The notes: a model not told the origin generated them from the letters alone. A stretch of 64,000 nt of DNA from Pseudomonas sp. TH43 (GCF_016650635.1 NZ_JAEKFI010000003.1:868001-932000); one strand, 5' to 3'; positions 27,123-36,029 are shown, numbered from the stretch's first letter. Program-made: numbers and translations.

Positions 27123-27569
27123 TCACAGTGCCGTTGCCAACCAGCGCGGCGCTACCGGACGATGCTCGCTGAACGGGAAAAACGATCCTTGCGGCCAGTC
27201 GCGCAACTCGCGCCGATAGGCCTGCAGTTCGGCGTATTGTTCGGTGGTCAGCGTGGTGCCACCGCCGTCTTCCAATTCATCGCGATCTCGCGCCACCAGA
27301 CCGTCGGTGGCTGCCAGTTGCGCTGTGCGCCAGCCACGTTCGATGTCTTCGAGTTCTTCTGTCGAAGGCGACGGTGGATCGATCAGGATCGGATAGCCAT
27401 TGTCCGCCCGAACCCCGATCATTTTCGCGCTGACCGCCAGTTGCTGGAGCAGCGAAATCCAGTAGTCCTTAGGAATTTCAATGACGTCGTCGGGAATGTC
27501 CGTCGAGTTGATGCCCGGTACGTAGGCACCCCGTGTACTGGGGCTGAACAAAATATTGTAGGTGTTCAT
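27123..27569 (-). CDS. Tail-fibre assembly chaperone, fibre module 4 of tailocin 2
   Basis: A 148-residue protein with the phage tail assembly chaperone pattern: YPILIDPPSPSTEELEDIERGWRTAQL in the middle and a C-terminal YRRELRDWPQGSFFP. The same two blocks occur in the chaperone of tailocin 1 (IWIDPPEPS… and LRSLRDWPQSPDFP), so the two are homologues. It starts at the stop codon of fibre 4, as expected of a dedicated folding partner. It would help the fibre trimerise and is not expected in the finished particle. Confidence 0.82.
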   Translation of the reverse strand: MNTYNILFSPSTRGAYVPGINSTDIPDDVIEIPKDYWISLLQQLAVSAKMIGVRADNGYPILIDPPSPSTEELEDIERGWRTAQLAATDGLVARDRDELEDGGGTTLTTEQYAELQAYRRELRDWPQGSFFPFSEHRPVAPRWLATAL

Positions 27570-28457
27570 TCAATAACCCTTTGCAATGTAGTTCACGGCC
27601 CAACCGGCACTCACCTGACCGGCCGAATTGCGGATTCTCAGCGTGCAACCCAACTGGGTGTACGCAATCAGCGCGACCATCGCCGCATCGCCTCCCGTAT
27701 GGGTAGCCACCAACGAAAAAAAACCTCGGGGAAAGGCCATTGGAAACGTCACATAGATATTCCCCTCGGCATTCGAATAACCCGTACCCCACTGCTCGAT
27801 ATTTCCACTCAGGTGTTTCTGGAAGCCCGGATTGCTCACCATGCCGGAAAACAGCGCGGCATATTTCAGACTCGCCGTTCCATGAACCGCCCAGATTCCA
27901 CTTTCTTTGACGAAGGTGGCGCTCTCGCCACCATTCATCACAATCGCATTCATCAACACGCCTTGCGGACTGATTTGTGCTCCACCTGGGGACGCAACGG
28001 TGATGGGGACGCTGCTGCGGCAGTGCAAAGCGATGGTTGCGCCACTGGGAAGCGGGCCCAGATCCGGCAAGTTCACGGTGTAAGACGCGCTACCGCCCAG
28101 ACCGAACGAGCACCCCACATCGGCAGCGGTCAACTGCGTGGCGGCCGCGATGTTGCGCGATCCCGCATAACTGCCAAGCGCCCGCTGGACAAACTCGCAA
28201 GTCGCCGCCGCACGGCTGACATCGAAAGGTGCGGCGGTCTTGAATAACTGAGCGCTGCGCAGTGCACCCAGTAATTGCGTGTTGGAGGCTTCACTCGGCG
28301 TGAGACCGCCCGCCTGTACAACCCCCAGAATTTCCTGAGTGACGCCGTTGCCCCAACTCGCCGGAATCAAAGATCCCGGTTTGCCGCTCATCAGGTCTTC
28401 ATCAACAAACTTGCCGTCCACCAGCCCTGCGCTGGGAACACTTTTCGGGTAATCCAT
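27570..28457 (-). CDS. Tail fibre 4 of tailocin 2
   Basis: A 295-residue fibre. The first ~50 residues (MDYPKSVPSAGLVDGKFVDE…PGSLIPASWGN) are shared by all four fibres of this tailocin and must dock to the baseplate. With fibre 1 it shares a second block (FDVSRAAATCEFVQRALGS). The C-terminus has the gp53-like tip pattern (GFQKHLSGNIEQWGTG, then FPMAFPRGFFSL). This tip binds the receptor of target cells and is the part that differs most between fibres. Confidence 0.87.
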   Translation of the reverse strand: MDYPKSVPSAGLVDGKFVDEDLMSGKPGSLIPASWGNGVTQEILGVVQAGGLTPSEASNTQLLGALRSAQLFKTAAPFDVSRAAATCEFVQRALGSYAGSRNIAAATQLTAADVGCSFGLGGSASYTVNLPDLGPLPSGATIALHCRSSVPITVASPGGAQISPQGVLMNAIVMNGGESATFVKESGIWAVHGTASLKYAALFSGMVSNPGFQKHLSGNIEQWGTGYSNAEGNIYVTFPMAFPRGFFSLVATHTGGDAAMVALIAYTQLGCTLRIRNSAGQVSAGWAVNYIAKGY

Positions 28458-28479
28458 TGCAACTCTCCTTGTCGCCTGT

Positions 28480-29046
28480 TCAGGCCTCAGTGATGGCGCC
28501 AGGTACGGCCGGCCAAATGAACTCGTGCGGGAAACCCGACTGCTTGTCGAGACGGTTCAGCTCTACGCTGTAGAGCTTCCACTCGATCAGCAGCAGTTGT
28601 TCGTTGTGGTCGGCATCACCGATGTCCTCGGCGTATTGCAACGGTGCGATTCTCAGCACTGCATCGCGGAGCAAGGCATCCCGCTGAGCGAGCACGACAC
28701 GCTTGAGATCCGCCAATTGCGCGGCTTCATCGACCTGCCAGGCGTTATCGACCCAGGCATGAAAGCCACCCGGCCAGGGCAACTGAGTGAAGCCCTCCGG
28801 CAATTCTCCCAGGCGGGTCCAGGTTTGCCGGATGCCCGTGTCAGTGCGGTAGACATCGCCGCGACAATCAACCCGTTGTTGCAACGAACCGTTGTCATAG
28901 GCCCAGGCAAATCCCTCGGGCGCTGGCGCCAGTTCGATGCTCAGCGTCACTGCGTTGCTGGGCAGTTGCAGACCCAGTCCCGGCACAGGCTGAAACTCGA
29001 CAGGACCGACCAAGGCCCCGCTGTCATCTATCAGATAATTGAACAT
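28480..29046 (-). CDS. Tail-fibre assembly chaperone, fibre module 3 of tailocin 2
   Basis: A 188-residue protein placed 7 bp after fibre 3. The C-terminal part follows the fibre-assembly chaperone pattern: a helical segment (QLADLKRVVLAQRDALLRDA), then LLLIEWKLYSVELNRLDKQSGFPHEFIWPAVPG, which corresponds to the usual L-N-x-I/L-D-x-Q-P-G-Y-P…W-P ending. I chose the ATG of MFNYLIDD; a GTG two codons upstream is possible. It probably folds fibre 3. Confidence 0.8.
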   Translation of the reverse strand: MFNYLIDDSGALVGPVEFQPVPGLGLQLPSNAVTLSIELAPAPEGFAWAYDNGSLQQRVDCRGDVYRTDTGIRQTWTRLGELPEGFTQLPWPGGFHAWVDNAWQVDEAAQLADLKRVVLAQRDALLRDAVLRIAPLQYAEDIGDADHNEQLLLIEWKLYSVELNRLDKQSGFPHEFIWPAVPGAITEA

Positions 29047-29053
29047 GGGCACC

Positions 29054-30151
29054 TCAGATCAGTTTGATTCGCGCAGGAAGGGCGATGTTTCGCGGACGGG
29101 TTTCGGCAGAAAAAATACCGATGTTGCCGATGTAGGTATCCGAGTCGAATGCCGGGTTGGGATAGGTCGTCGCAACGGTCCCGGAGGTCGGGGAAAAGTT
29201 GACGTCAGTGCCCACGTTCCAGACGGTATCCGGAATCGCCGGTGCCGGACGGAAAGATGAACCGGTTCCTGTCGGGAGAAAGTGGTTATGGCTTTGCAGC
29301 GAATGGTTTTGCAGCGTACCGACGACTCGCCCGATATCGATGCCTCGGGCTTCATCGAGCACTCGCAGAAATTCACCGCGAATCTCCGGAATTCGAAAGG
29401 TCGATGCACCGTCGCCACTGGTCCACGCGCCCTCTCGGGTAAAGCGCGCCGCTTCCGTCGTCAACACCCCCGAAGCCTGAGCGAAGTCCCACAGCCAAGG
29501 CCACTCCGTACGTTTCAAGAAATTGCCGTTGAGCAGTCCATAACCACCTGGATTGAGCACCGTTGTGGTTTCAAACGAAGGTCTGCCCAACGGGGTATTG
29601 TCAAATCGTCCGACCGGCCACCAACTGCCGGCGCCGTCACTGCGTAATTGCCACCAGTCACCACCGCCCATCAGCACCAGAAACGGATAACCGTTCGCTG
29701 ACAGATGCGTATGAAACCGGATCCGGTCGCTGCCCGAGGCCTGAACGACCAACCGGTTAACCGTGTTATCCATACGCCGGACAATCACATCACGCACACC
29801 CAGAGCCGCATTCGCCGCTGGCAAAGTCACGGTCATGGGCGCGGCGCTGCCATCGATCAATACCAGGCCAAGTTCCTGGTCAGTGAGCGATTTCGTCGCG
29901 GCGAGACGAGTGACGACCGAACGCATCGGACTGGCGTTGCCGACAATCGATTGAATGGCTTTGAGCAGTTGGCCGGTGTCGGCTTCGGCAGCGACCAGCC
30001 CGGCACCGTTAATAACACTCAAAATTTCCTGAGTGACACTGTTGCCCCACACCGCCGGAATCAACGATCCCGGTGTGCCAGCCAACGGGTTTTCATCGAC
30101 GAAGCAGCCATCGACCAGGCCGACGCTGGGGACACTTTTTGGATAATCCAT
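29054..30151 (-). CDS. Tail fibre 3 of tailocin 2, tail-collar type
   Basis: A 365-residue fibre. The N-terminal docking block MDYPKSVPSVGLVDGCFVDENP…PGSLIPAVWGN is shared with the other fibres. The C-terminal half is a phage tail collar domain: STFRIPEIRGEFLRVLDEARGID, QNHSLQSHNHFLPTG and the end ETRPRNIALPARIKL. The tailocin 1 fibre carries the same collar blocks. An upstream in-frame extension exists, but the shared block and position fix the ATG. A terminator-like hairpin lies between this gene and module 2. Confidence 0.87.
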   Translation of the reverse strand: MDYPKSVPSVGLVDGCFVDENPLAGTPGSLIPAVWGNSVTQEILSVINGAGLVAAEADTGQLLKAIQSIVGNASPMRSVVTRLAATKSLTDQELGLVLIDGSAAPMTVTLPAANAALGVRDVIVRRMDNTVNRLVVQASGSDRIRFHTHLSANGYPFLVLMGGGDWWQLRSDGAGSWWPVGRFDNTPLGRPSFETTTVLNPGGYGLLNGNFLKRTEWPWLWDFAQASGVLTTEAARFTREGAWTSGDGASTFRIPEIRGEFLRVLDEARGIDIGRVVGTLQNHSLQSHNHFLPTGTGSSFRPAPAIPDTVWNVGTDVNFSPTSGTVATTYPNPAFDSDTYIGNIGIFSAETRPRNIALPARIKLI

Positions 30152-30232
30152 AGGTTGTTCGTTCCTTTGAAATGACAAATGACCGGTACCAACACAGCGT
30201 TTCAAGCGTGTCCGTCTACGGTCGGTTTTCTG

Positions 30233-30262
30233 AAAATAAAAAGCCCACGTTGAAGTGGGCTT
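30233..30262 (-). terminator. Terminator-like hairpin between fibre modules 2 and 3
   Basis: On the minus strand aagcccac and gtgggctt pair around a 6-nt loop, followed by TTTTTATTTT. It stands 30 bp after the module 2 chaperone and about 80 bp before fibre 3, so fibre 3 and 4, lysozyme and spanins lie beyond it. Confidence 0.75.
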
Positions 30263-30290
30263 GGGTGACGCAGAACGAAGGCTTTTTGGC

Positions 30291-30806
30291 TTAGCCGGAA
30301 ACACCGCTGACCAGCTCACGAATCGCGACCAATGCTTCAGCACCTGCGCTGTGCGCCTGCTCCAGATTGCCTTTGGCGGCCTGCGCACGAATCTGCGCCT
30401 TGGCTTTCAGACGCAGGGTGCGCAGGGTCAGCAGGTGATCGGTCAGTTCATCAGCCTTGCCGAGAATCTGCTCGGCAGCCTGTTTGGCCGTACGACCTTT
30501 GACCACCCAGGCAGCCACAGACAGCGGCACCTCCTTTTTCGGGTAACCGGCGTCCTGATAAGCCTGAGCGTCGGCGGCGGCCTGGGCGTATTCCATGGCT
30601 TTAAGCGGATCGCCGGCCAGCTCCGCGCGGGCACTATCGGCGGCGGCGTCGATTTTTGTGCACAAGCGTTCAGTCTCCTGAGCGTCCAGCGCCGCCTGTT
30701 TATCGGCGTTCACTACCCATCTATCACCATCCCAGTCATGGGCGGCAGAAGGTTGAGGAAGGCGCATTTCGCCGTCGAACTGATGAAGCTCCTGAATAAC
30801 GATCAT
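30291..30806 (-). CDS. Putative tail-fibre chaperone, fibre module 2 of tailocin 2
   Basis: A 171-residue protein rich in Ala, Gln, Glu and Lys, with long helical stretches (residues ~45–165) and a short N-terminal strand region (MIVIQELHQFDGEMRLPQPS) that contains HDWDGDRWVVN. It lacks the W-P/QPGYP ending of the other chaperones. It begins just before the stop of fibre 2 (4-bp overlap), the same place chaperones hold in the other modules, so I infer the same job. The family itself I do not recognise with certainty. Confidence 0.65.
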   Translation of the reverse strand: MIVIQELHQFDGEMRLPQPSAAHDWDGDRWVVNADKQAALDAQETERLCTKIDAAADSARAELAGDPLKAMEYAQAAADAQAYQDAGYPKKEVPLSVAAWVVKGRTAKQAAEQILGKADELTDHLLTLRTLRLKAKAQIRAQAAKGNLEQAHSAGAEALVAIRELVSGVSG

Positions 30807-31960
30807 CGAATAAGCTCCCACGACAGTTGGACGTTCACGGCGTCTGCAAAGTTGATTGCAATACCAACGCTGTAGTCGGTGATTGGATGAGTCTTGATGC
30901 CCATGCTCAGCAATAACTCATCACTCTCGGCGTTCGACTGGCCAAGGTTGTGCTCTGCCTGATAGCACTGCCACAGCGAGCGCAAATTGGCATGGTCGAA
31001 ACTGGCGGCCAGCGTTGAAACCGTCACGTCGTTAACGATGTTGTTGGTGAACAACACGCAAGGGGAAATCGTTGTGGGGTTCCAGCCCCCGGGGTTGTTG
31101 GAACTGCCGGCAATCACAGGCGACAGAAAGCAATAGTTGCCCCCCACCCATCCGGTTGATGGAAACCCGACAGACGTAACCGCCGTCGAAGACGGCGTCG
31201 GGTTGCCGGCAACCAATCGTGCAGAACGTGCATGGGGATCCAGTGGCAGGAAAATTGCGCCCGTCCCGTTGACGGTTTGGGTCCAGGTTAAACGGGCACG
31301 GTTATAAATGGTTCGCACGGTGGGCACCGAGCCCGGTGCACCGGTAATTACCCAGGCTAGGCACATGTCCAGTGCTGTTGACTGGAATCCCCCACCGGCG
31401 GCGCCGTTGACTGTTCCTTTCAACGACTCGGGCATCACGTCATGGATGTTGCCGCGCTGCACATAGAACGTCAGTACACCGCCAGCGACTTGCGCGCGCA
31501 AAAAGTAATGACTGCTGGGCAACAGATCCACACTGCTCCAAGCGGACGTCATAAAAGTGCGCGAGCGACCCAACTGGCCATTCACGACTTCCTGACCCAG
31601 GCTGATAAACGTCCCCGCCGCAATTGAAACCTTGCCGCCGCTGGTGGATGCCGCAGCCGGGCTGACCGGCAGCCGACCATCGGCAGTGGCAACGGTCGGC
31701 AGCGGCAATGCCACCAGAGGCAACGCCAGATCCTGATTCCAACCCTTGGCCGTCACCGATTGAATCGCCTGCAACAACTGATCGTATTTCTTCTCGTCCG
31801 GGGTCAGCCCACCGGCATTGATCACGTTGAGAATTTCCAGCGTAACCCCGTTGCCCCAATCCGCCGGAATCAGCGATCCCGGGGTTCCGGTCATCGGGTT
31901 TTCATCAACAAATTTCCCATTCACCAATCCGGCGCTGGGCACACTGTTTGGATAATCCAC
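30803..31960 (-). CDS. Tail fibre 2 of tailocin 2
   Basis: A 385-residue fibre that starts at GTG (MDYPNSVPSAGLVNGKFVDENP), with GGGAGGT six bases upstream. The N-terminal docking block is shared with the other fibres. The rest has no collar domain and no gp53-like tip that I can see. It is rich in Ser, Thr, Gly, Val and Asn, as expected of a beta-structured fibre (ADGRLPVSPAAASTSGG, GNYCFLSPVIAGSSNNPGGW). Its partner is of a different chaperone type too, so this module appears to come from another source. Confidence 0.82.
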   Translation of the reverse strand: MDYPNSVPSAGLVNGKFVDENPMTGTPGSLIPADWGNGVTLEILNVINAGGLTPDEKKYDQLLQAIQSVTAKGWNQDLALPLVALPLPTVATADGRLPVSPAAASTSGGKVSIAAGTFISLGQEVVNGQLGRSRTFMTSAWSSVDLLPSSHYFLRAQVAGGVLTFYVQRGNIHDVMPESLKGTVNGAAGGGFQSTALDMCLAWVITGAPGSVPTVRTIYNRARLTWTQTVNGTGAIFLPLDPHARSARLVAGNPTPSSTAVTSVGFPSTGWVGGNYCFLSPVIAGSSNNPGGWNPTTISPCVLFTNNIVNDVTVSTLAASFDHANLRSLWQCYQAEHNLGQSNAESDELLLSMGIKTHPITDYSVGIAINFADAVNVQLSWELIR

Positions 31961-32031
31961 GCGGGGACCTCCCGTTATCCTGGGTGATTGTTCAGAAACT
32001 GTTTTTTGCAGGCTTCAAGTCAGAAAAGGCA

Positions 32032-32460
32032 TCAAACCGGCAACACTGGCCAGTCCACGCTTTGCGGATAACCTGGCTGTCTGTCGATCTTGTTCAGCGC
32101 CAGTTTGTAAGTAGCAAATGCCTTGAACCGCTGCATGTCATCGGCATCCAGCAACCCTGCGATGTAGGCGTCGGCCATACCGACGGTTTGCTGGTCAGCT
32201 TCGGCCAATAACTCGTCACGCCGCGCCAGGGCCGATGCTCGCTGTTCGCTTTCAACCAGCAGCGATGCGTTCGGCAATGCATGTTTAGTGACCTTGCCAT
32301 CGGTCCATTTCCAGATGCCGTCGCGTTCCTCAATTGTGCGCAGGAACAGCTCATCGGAGATCTCTACGGCAGTGGCAGGCATCTGCGTGTGAATCACCGA
32401 GTCATAGCGCCCAAGCAGTTCGCCCTGGGCATCAAAATCAATATATTTCATTTCATTCAC
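32032..32460 (-). CDS. Tail-fibre assembly chaperone, fibre module 1 of tailocin 2
   Basis: A 142-residue chaperone. N-terminal KYIDFDAQGELLGRYDSVIH is followed by WKWTDGKVTKHALP, helices, and the classic C-terminal end YKLALNKIDRQPGYPQSVDWP. The same ending is found in the orphan chaperone at 56.0–56.5 kb (LSEINNQPGYPTAVNWP). It lies 8 bp after fibre 1 and should assist its folding. Confidence 0.87.
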   Translation of the reverse strand: MNEMKYIDFDAQGELLGRYDSVIHTQMPATAVEISDELFLRTIEERDGIWKWTDGKVTKHALPNASLLVESEQRASALARRDELLAEADQQTVGMADAYIAGLLDADDMQRFKAFATYKLALNKIDRQPGYPQSVDWPVLPV

Positions 32461-32468
32461 CGTTGATT

Positions 32469-33350
32469 TCAGCAGCCCAGGGCAAACCAGTTCCAGCCGC
32501 CAGGGTCAACATTGGAGAAGCGCTGAAACTGGCTTTGCGAAAGTCTGAACAGGGAGAAGCGCAGATCCGCGAATCCCGGCGAGATATCGCCACCCGAGAG
32601 AAAAAGCACGCTTTTTGGAAAGGCAATCGGGTAGGTAATGGTTTCGCTGAGTGCCCCGCCCGTGGCCAGCCCCCATTGCAGGATCAAGCCACTGGGCAAA
32701 CGCTGATAGCCGCCTGCAGTGTTCAATGAAGCGGTAAACGCGGGCGAGTACTTGAGTGCACCGTCACCGGAGTCCAGACCCCAGCCTCCGCCGAGTAGAA
32801 GTCGGCGAAAAGTAACGTAGCTACCACCGACAAATGACAACGTGTTATCCGGCACACTACCGGTGGCGGAGCTCAGATTTTCGTTACTTCTGACTTTTAC
32901 GGTCAAGCCACCGGAGCTTGCCACCAGAGACACCAACCCTCCGGCAGGCACAGTCGACCACTCCGGCAATGTTGCAGTGCTTGGGCCGGTAAAGATCGAC
33001 AGTTTGCCAACGTCAGCGGCGGTCATCGAAACCTCACCGACGTAATTGGTCTGCCCCGCCAGACTGCCGAGTGCGCGCTGTACAAACTCGGTCGTCGCGA
33101 CTTTCTGGCTGACATCGAACTGGGCCGGCGTTTCAAACAGCTTTTTGCCGCGAATGGCCGCCAGCAACTGCGTGTTCAAGCCTTCGGTCGGCTCGAGCCC
33201 GGCGGCTTTGATGACCGTCAACACCTCTTCGGTAAGGGCATTGCCCCACTCAGCTGGAATCAACGATCCGGGGGTTCCTGTGACGGGATTTTCATCGACA
33301 AAACGACTGTTGACCAAACCGACACCGGGCATGCTTTTCGGATAATCCAT
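32469..33350 (-). CDS. Tail fibre 1 of tailocin 2
   Basis: A 293-residue fibre directly after gp48. It has the shared docking block (MDYPKSMPGVGLVNSRFVDENP), the block FDVSQKVATTEFVQRALGS shared with fibre 4, and a gp53-like tip (YQRLPSGLILQWGLATG…YPIAFPKSVLF, ending WNWFALGC). The tip should contact the surface of target bacteria, most likely LPS, as for other R-type tailocins. Position next to the baseplate genes suggests it is the ancestral fibre of this tail. Confidence 0.87.
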   Translation of the reverse strand: MDYPKSMPGVGLVNSRFVDENPVTGTPGSLIPAEWGNALTEEVLTVIKAAGLEPTEGLNTQLLAAIRGKKLFETPAQFDVSQKVATTEFVQRALGSLAGQTNYVGEVSMTAADVGKLSIFTGPSTATLPEWSTVPAGGLVSLVASSGGLTVKVRSNENLSSATGSVPDNTLSFVGGSYVTFRRLLLGGGWGLDSGDGALKYSPAFTASLNTAGGYQRLPSGLILQWGLATGGALSETITYPIAFPKSVLFLSGGDISPGFADLRFSLFRLSQSQFQRFSNVDPGGWNWFALGC

Positions 33351-33363
33351 GGCTCACTCCTCC

Positions 33364-33963
33364 CTAGTCATAATTGATGTGCACCTTGGTATGCGCCGGC
33401 GCACTTCGATGGATCAGGCACTCCAGTGCCGAACCCGGATTGACGCCGAAGCGTTCGCCCCAGTAGCTCGCGCCGAAACGCCGGCCGAGCAGCAAGCGGC
33501 CGCCGGTGTTGAGCGTCCACATGAATTGCGCTTCCCATGTGCCGAAATGCGCCGCGCCAAAACGTGCGCGGCCCATGCGCGGGGCTTCGAGTTCGGTGAT
33601 GCTGGCGTTGGGGTAGCCCTGGCTTTTGGCGATTTCGAGGTAATAACCGACGGCCTGGCTGCCGACCGCGAGCAAGCGGCGGCGCACGGCGAGGCGGCGG
33701 TCGTCGAACAGTGGTGTGGCGCCCAGGCAGGGGTCGGGCAATTCCATCACCCGCTCCCAGTCCGGCACCAGTTCGCTGACGCCGGCGGGGTCCATTTCGT
33801 TGAGCAAATCGGCGGCGCGGGCGTCGAGGCGTGCCAGTTCGACGGCGACGCCTTGCAGGACTTCTTCGAGTTCCGGGACTTGCTCCGGGTCCCAAGCGGG
33901 ACCCGCGGGCAGCAAGGCGCGCAGTTGCGCCTGGTATTGCGCGGCGGTTCTTATGCCCCCCAT
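33364..33963 (-). CDS. Mu gp48-like baseplate/tail protein (DUF2313)
   Basis: A 199-residue protein of the Mu gp48/YmfQ (DUF2313) family, which joins baseplate to fibres. N-terminal AAQYQAQLRALLPAGPAWD and ELEEVLQGVAVELARLDARAADLLNEMDP, then LVPDWERVMELPDPC, are the family blocks. It overlaps the gp47 gene by a few codons and sits before fibre 1 as in Mu-like phages. The ATG with AGG 7 nt upstream was chosen over a TTG two codons before. Confidence 0.87.
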   Translation of the reverse strand: MGGIRTAAQYQAQLRALLPAGPAWDPEQVPELEEVLQGVAVELARLDARAADLLNEMDPAGVSELVPDWERVMELPDPCLGATPLFDDRRLAVRRRLLAVGSQAVGYYLEIAKSQGYPNASITELEAPRMGRARFGAAHFGTWEAQFMWTLNTGGRLLLGRRFGASYWGERFGVNPGSALECLIHRSAPAHTKVHINYD

Positions 33964-34997
33964 ACGCAACCTCCGAAAGTCAGTAGTTCGCTCTTGCCGG
34001 CAGGCACGTCAGCCGCCGGCGCGGTCAGCGTGTGATCGTATTCGCCGCCGGCGCTGCTGATGGCTTCGCGGATATGGCTGATCAGCAGCGGTACGCCGAG
34101 ATCGGCCTCGCGGTTGTGCAGATCGCGCAACTGCGCTTCGACCGCCGCACGCACGGCGCTGGTGTCGGGGTTGACGCTTTTGAAGCGGTAGACCACCGGC
34201 ACCTGAATCGGTCGCTGCACATGCACCTCGGCAGTCACCGGGCGCAGCGGTTCGATGTAGTCCTGAACCTCGGCCAGTTGCTCATCGTTCGGCACGGGTT
34301 GCGGATCGTCGTCGCGCATGATGAACACCGTCACCGTGCCCGGGCCGAGCAAGCCACCACGGCACCAGGCGCGGGTCACGCCCGGCACTTCCAGCGCCCA
34401 GGTTTCATAGTCGCTGGACGAGCCGCCGTGGGGGATGACGCGATAGGAGCGAATCACTCGCGAGCGCAACGACTCCAGACTTTCCCGCGCCACACCGCCG
34501 CTGAGCCCCGGGGCCAGAACGACGAAACTGTTGCCGACGACGCCAGCAATAGGCTGCACCGGCGTCAGCGTCAGACCCGCGTCGGCGTTGCCGAGACTGC
34601 CGGCGTCGAGCGCGGCGATCGTGGTGCTGTTGCTGCCATTGCTGGTGGTGCGCGCGGCGGTGACTTTGTACGTGCGGCCGTCGTTGGTTTGCAGCAACGT
34701 ATCGGCGTCGAGCACCGCACCGGCGGTGGCGGTAAAACTTACCGTGCCCGTGGCCGCTTGCGCCGGTTTGCGCGGCTGGTTCAGACGCAGTGCAGCGATG
34801 CGTTCCAGGGTCGATTCGTCGGCCTTGTCCGGCAGAATCTGCTCGGCAATCCAGTCGAGGTAACCGTACAAGCCATACGCGGCGCCGCTGAGCGTTCGGG
34901 CCAGCACTTGCGCATCGGACTGGCGCAGCGAATCGCCGGCCAGGTCGCTTTGGGTGCGTTTGATCAGCACCGGCAGCGAAGGGGTTTCAAACGGCAT
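33951..34997 (-). CDS. Mu gp47-like baseplate J protein
   Basis: A 348-residue baseplate wedge protein of the gpJ/gp47 family. It begins with PSLPVLIKRTQSDLAGD, then DADTLLQTNDGRTYKVT and GSLGNADAGLTLTPVQPIAGV, typical of the family, and GGSSSDYETWALEVPGVTRAW is the strongest family block. Late blocks around YIEPLRPVTAEV are also typical. It forms the baseplate ring with gp46 and gp48. It overlaps gp46 by 11 bp. Confidence 0.9.
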   Translation of the reverse strand: MPFETPSLPVLIKRTQSDLAGDSLRQSDAQVLARTLSGAAYGLYGYLDWIAEQILPDKADESTLERIAALRLNQPRKPAQAATGTVSFTATAGAVLDADTLLQTNDGRTYKVTAARTTSNGSNSTTIAALDAGSLGNADAGLTLTPVQPIAGVVGNSFVVLAPGLSGGVARESLESLRSRVIRSYRVIPHGGSSSDYETWALEVPGVTRAWCRGGLLGPGTVTVFIMRDDDPQPVPNDEQLAEVQDYIEPLRPVTAEVHVQRPIQVPVVYRFKSVNPDTSAVRAAVEAQLRDLHNREADLGVPLLISHIREAISSAGGEYDHTLTAPAADVPAGKSELLTFGGCVWGA

Positions 34998-35385
34998 AGA
35001 TCACCTGCCAACTGTTATCGGGGTTGATGTCCAGGCGTTCGCCATCGGCCAGGGTGAGGACCGTGCGCAGGTTCAGGCGCTGGGCGTCGAGGCGTTCGCT
35101 GATGATGTCGATGGCGCTGCAGTGGCCGTCGTCGAGCAGCCATTGCAAGGCTTCGCGGGCATAGAATTCGGCGTCCATCTGGGTCTGTCGGGTCAGCTTG
35201 ACCCGACGCAAAAGCCACAGACGCGAGCCGATGCGATCGTCGGCGACGGTGGGGAAACTGTCGCCCCACCAGCCAAAGCGCTCGTCGTCATCGAGGGCGT
35301 CGTCATCGGCGGCGCGACGCCAGGTAAACAGGCTGATGAGCACGGCACGGGTCAGCGCGGCGTGAAGGTTCGGGCTGATAAGCAT
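34987..35385 (-). CDS. Mu gp46-like baseplate protein
   Basis: A 132-residue protein of the Mu gp46 family. The segment ERFGWWGDSFPTVADDRIGSRLWLLRR is the family hallmark (GWWGD…GSRLWLL). It takes the gp25/gpW place in Mu-like baseplates. Its ATG overlaps the stop codon of the spike gene (TAATG), so translation is coupled. Confidence 0.9.
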   Translation of the reverse strand: MLISPNLHAALTRAVLISLFTWRRAADDDALDDDERFGWWGDSFPTVADDRIGSRLWLLRRVKLTRQTQMDAEFYAREALQWLLDDGHCSAIDIISERLDAQRLNLRTVLTLADGERLDINPDNSWQVIYAV

Positions 35386-35894
35386 TATTTGCCTCCCGCC
35401 GGGGCGCCGGTCTGGCCGCTGCCGGCCTGTACGCCTACGTGCACGTGTTTGATCTGGCTGATGCCGCCGGCGAGTTGATCGCCAGTGGAGACGATCTTGC
35501 CGGTCTGGTTGATCACCGGCGTATCGATGTTCACCGCAGTGCTGGCCTTGATGTTCAGCGTGGCAGTTTCGATGTCGATGATGCGGCCGCGCTTGAAGTG
35601 GATCTTGTCGCCTTCGTCGGTGTAGATCGCCACTTCGCCAGCAGCCAGTGATTGCAGGCGATAACGGCGGTCGGCGACCACCAGCGCGATGGCATGGGAA
35701 CGATCACCACCCAGGAACGAGACGATCCCTTCGGCGCCAGCCAGCGGATTGCTGGTGAAGCCATAAGGTTCGAAATGCTCGAGGTCATCGTTCACTTCCC
35801 CGGCGGTGAGGCGCATTTGCAGCGATTGCAGCTTGGATGCCGAATTGGCGAGCACGACAGTGCCGCGCGCCAGCAGGCGTGTCAGTAAGCTCAT
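35385..35894 (-). CDS. Mu gp45-like baseplate spike protein
   Basis: A 169-residue protein of the Mu gp45 family, the membrane-piercing spike. N-terminal MSLLTRLLARGTVVLAN is followed by an OB-like domain (DLEHFEPYGFTSNPLAGAEGIV, GGDRSHAIALVVADRRYR) and a beta-helix part. Near the end KHVHVGV supplies the H-x-H pair that binds iron at the tip of such spikes, followed by a Gly-rich tail. A REPIN separates this gene from gpP. Confidence 0.9.
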   Translation of the reverse strand: MSLLTRLLARGTVVLANSASKLQSLQMRLTAGEVNDDLEHFEPYGFTSNPLAGAEGIVSFLGGDRSHAIALVVADRRYRLQSLAAGEVAIYTDEGDKIHFKRGRIIDIETATLNIKASTAVNIDTPVINQTGKIVSTGDQLAGGISQIKHVHVGVQAGSGQTGAPAGGK

Positions 35895-35930
35895 GAGTTG
35901 TCCTTCCAAAAGTGGCCCGAATGGGATCAA

Positions 35931-36022
35931 TGTGGGAGCGAGCCTGCCCGCGAAGGCGGCGGGTCAGGCGCGGTGATGTTGAGGCTGCCGACGCTTTCGC
36001 GAGCAGGCTCGCTCCCACAGGG
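35931..36022. repeat. REPIN between tailocin 2 gpP and spike genes
   Basis: tgtgggagcgagcctgcccgcgaa and the inverted ttcgcgagcaggctcgctcccaca around ~42 bp. The left copy has one change (cccgcg). Confidence 0.88.
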
Positions 36023-36029
36023 TTCGGTG

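Noticed and set aside
27123..33350. Invertible fibre switch (shufflon-like)
   Set aside because: All fibre genes have the same orientation, and I see no invertase gene or inverted crossover sites.
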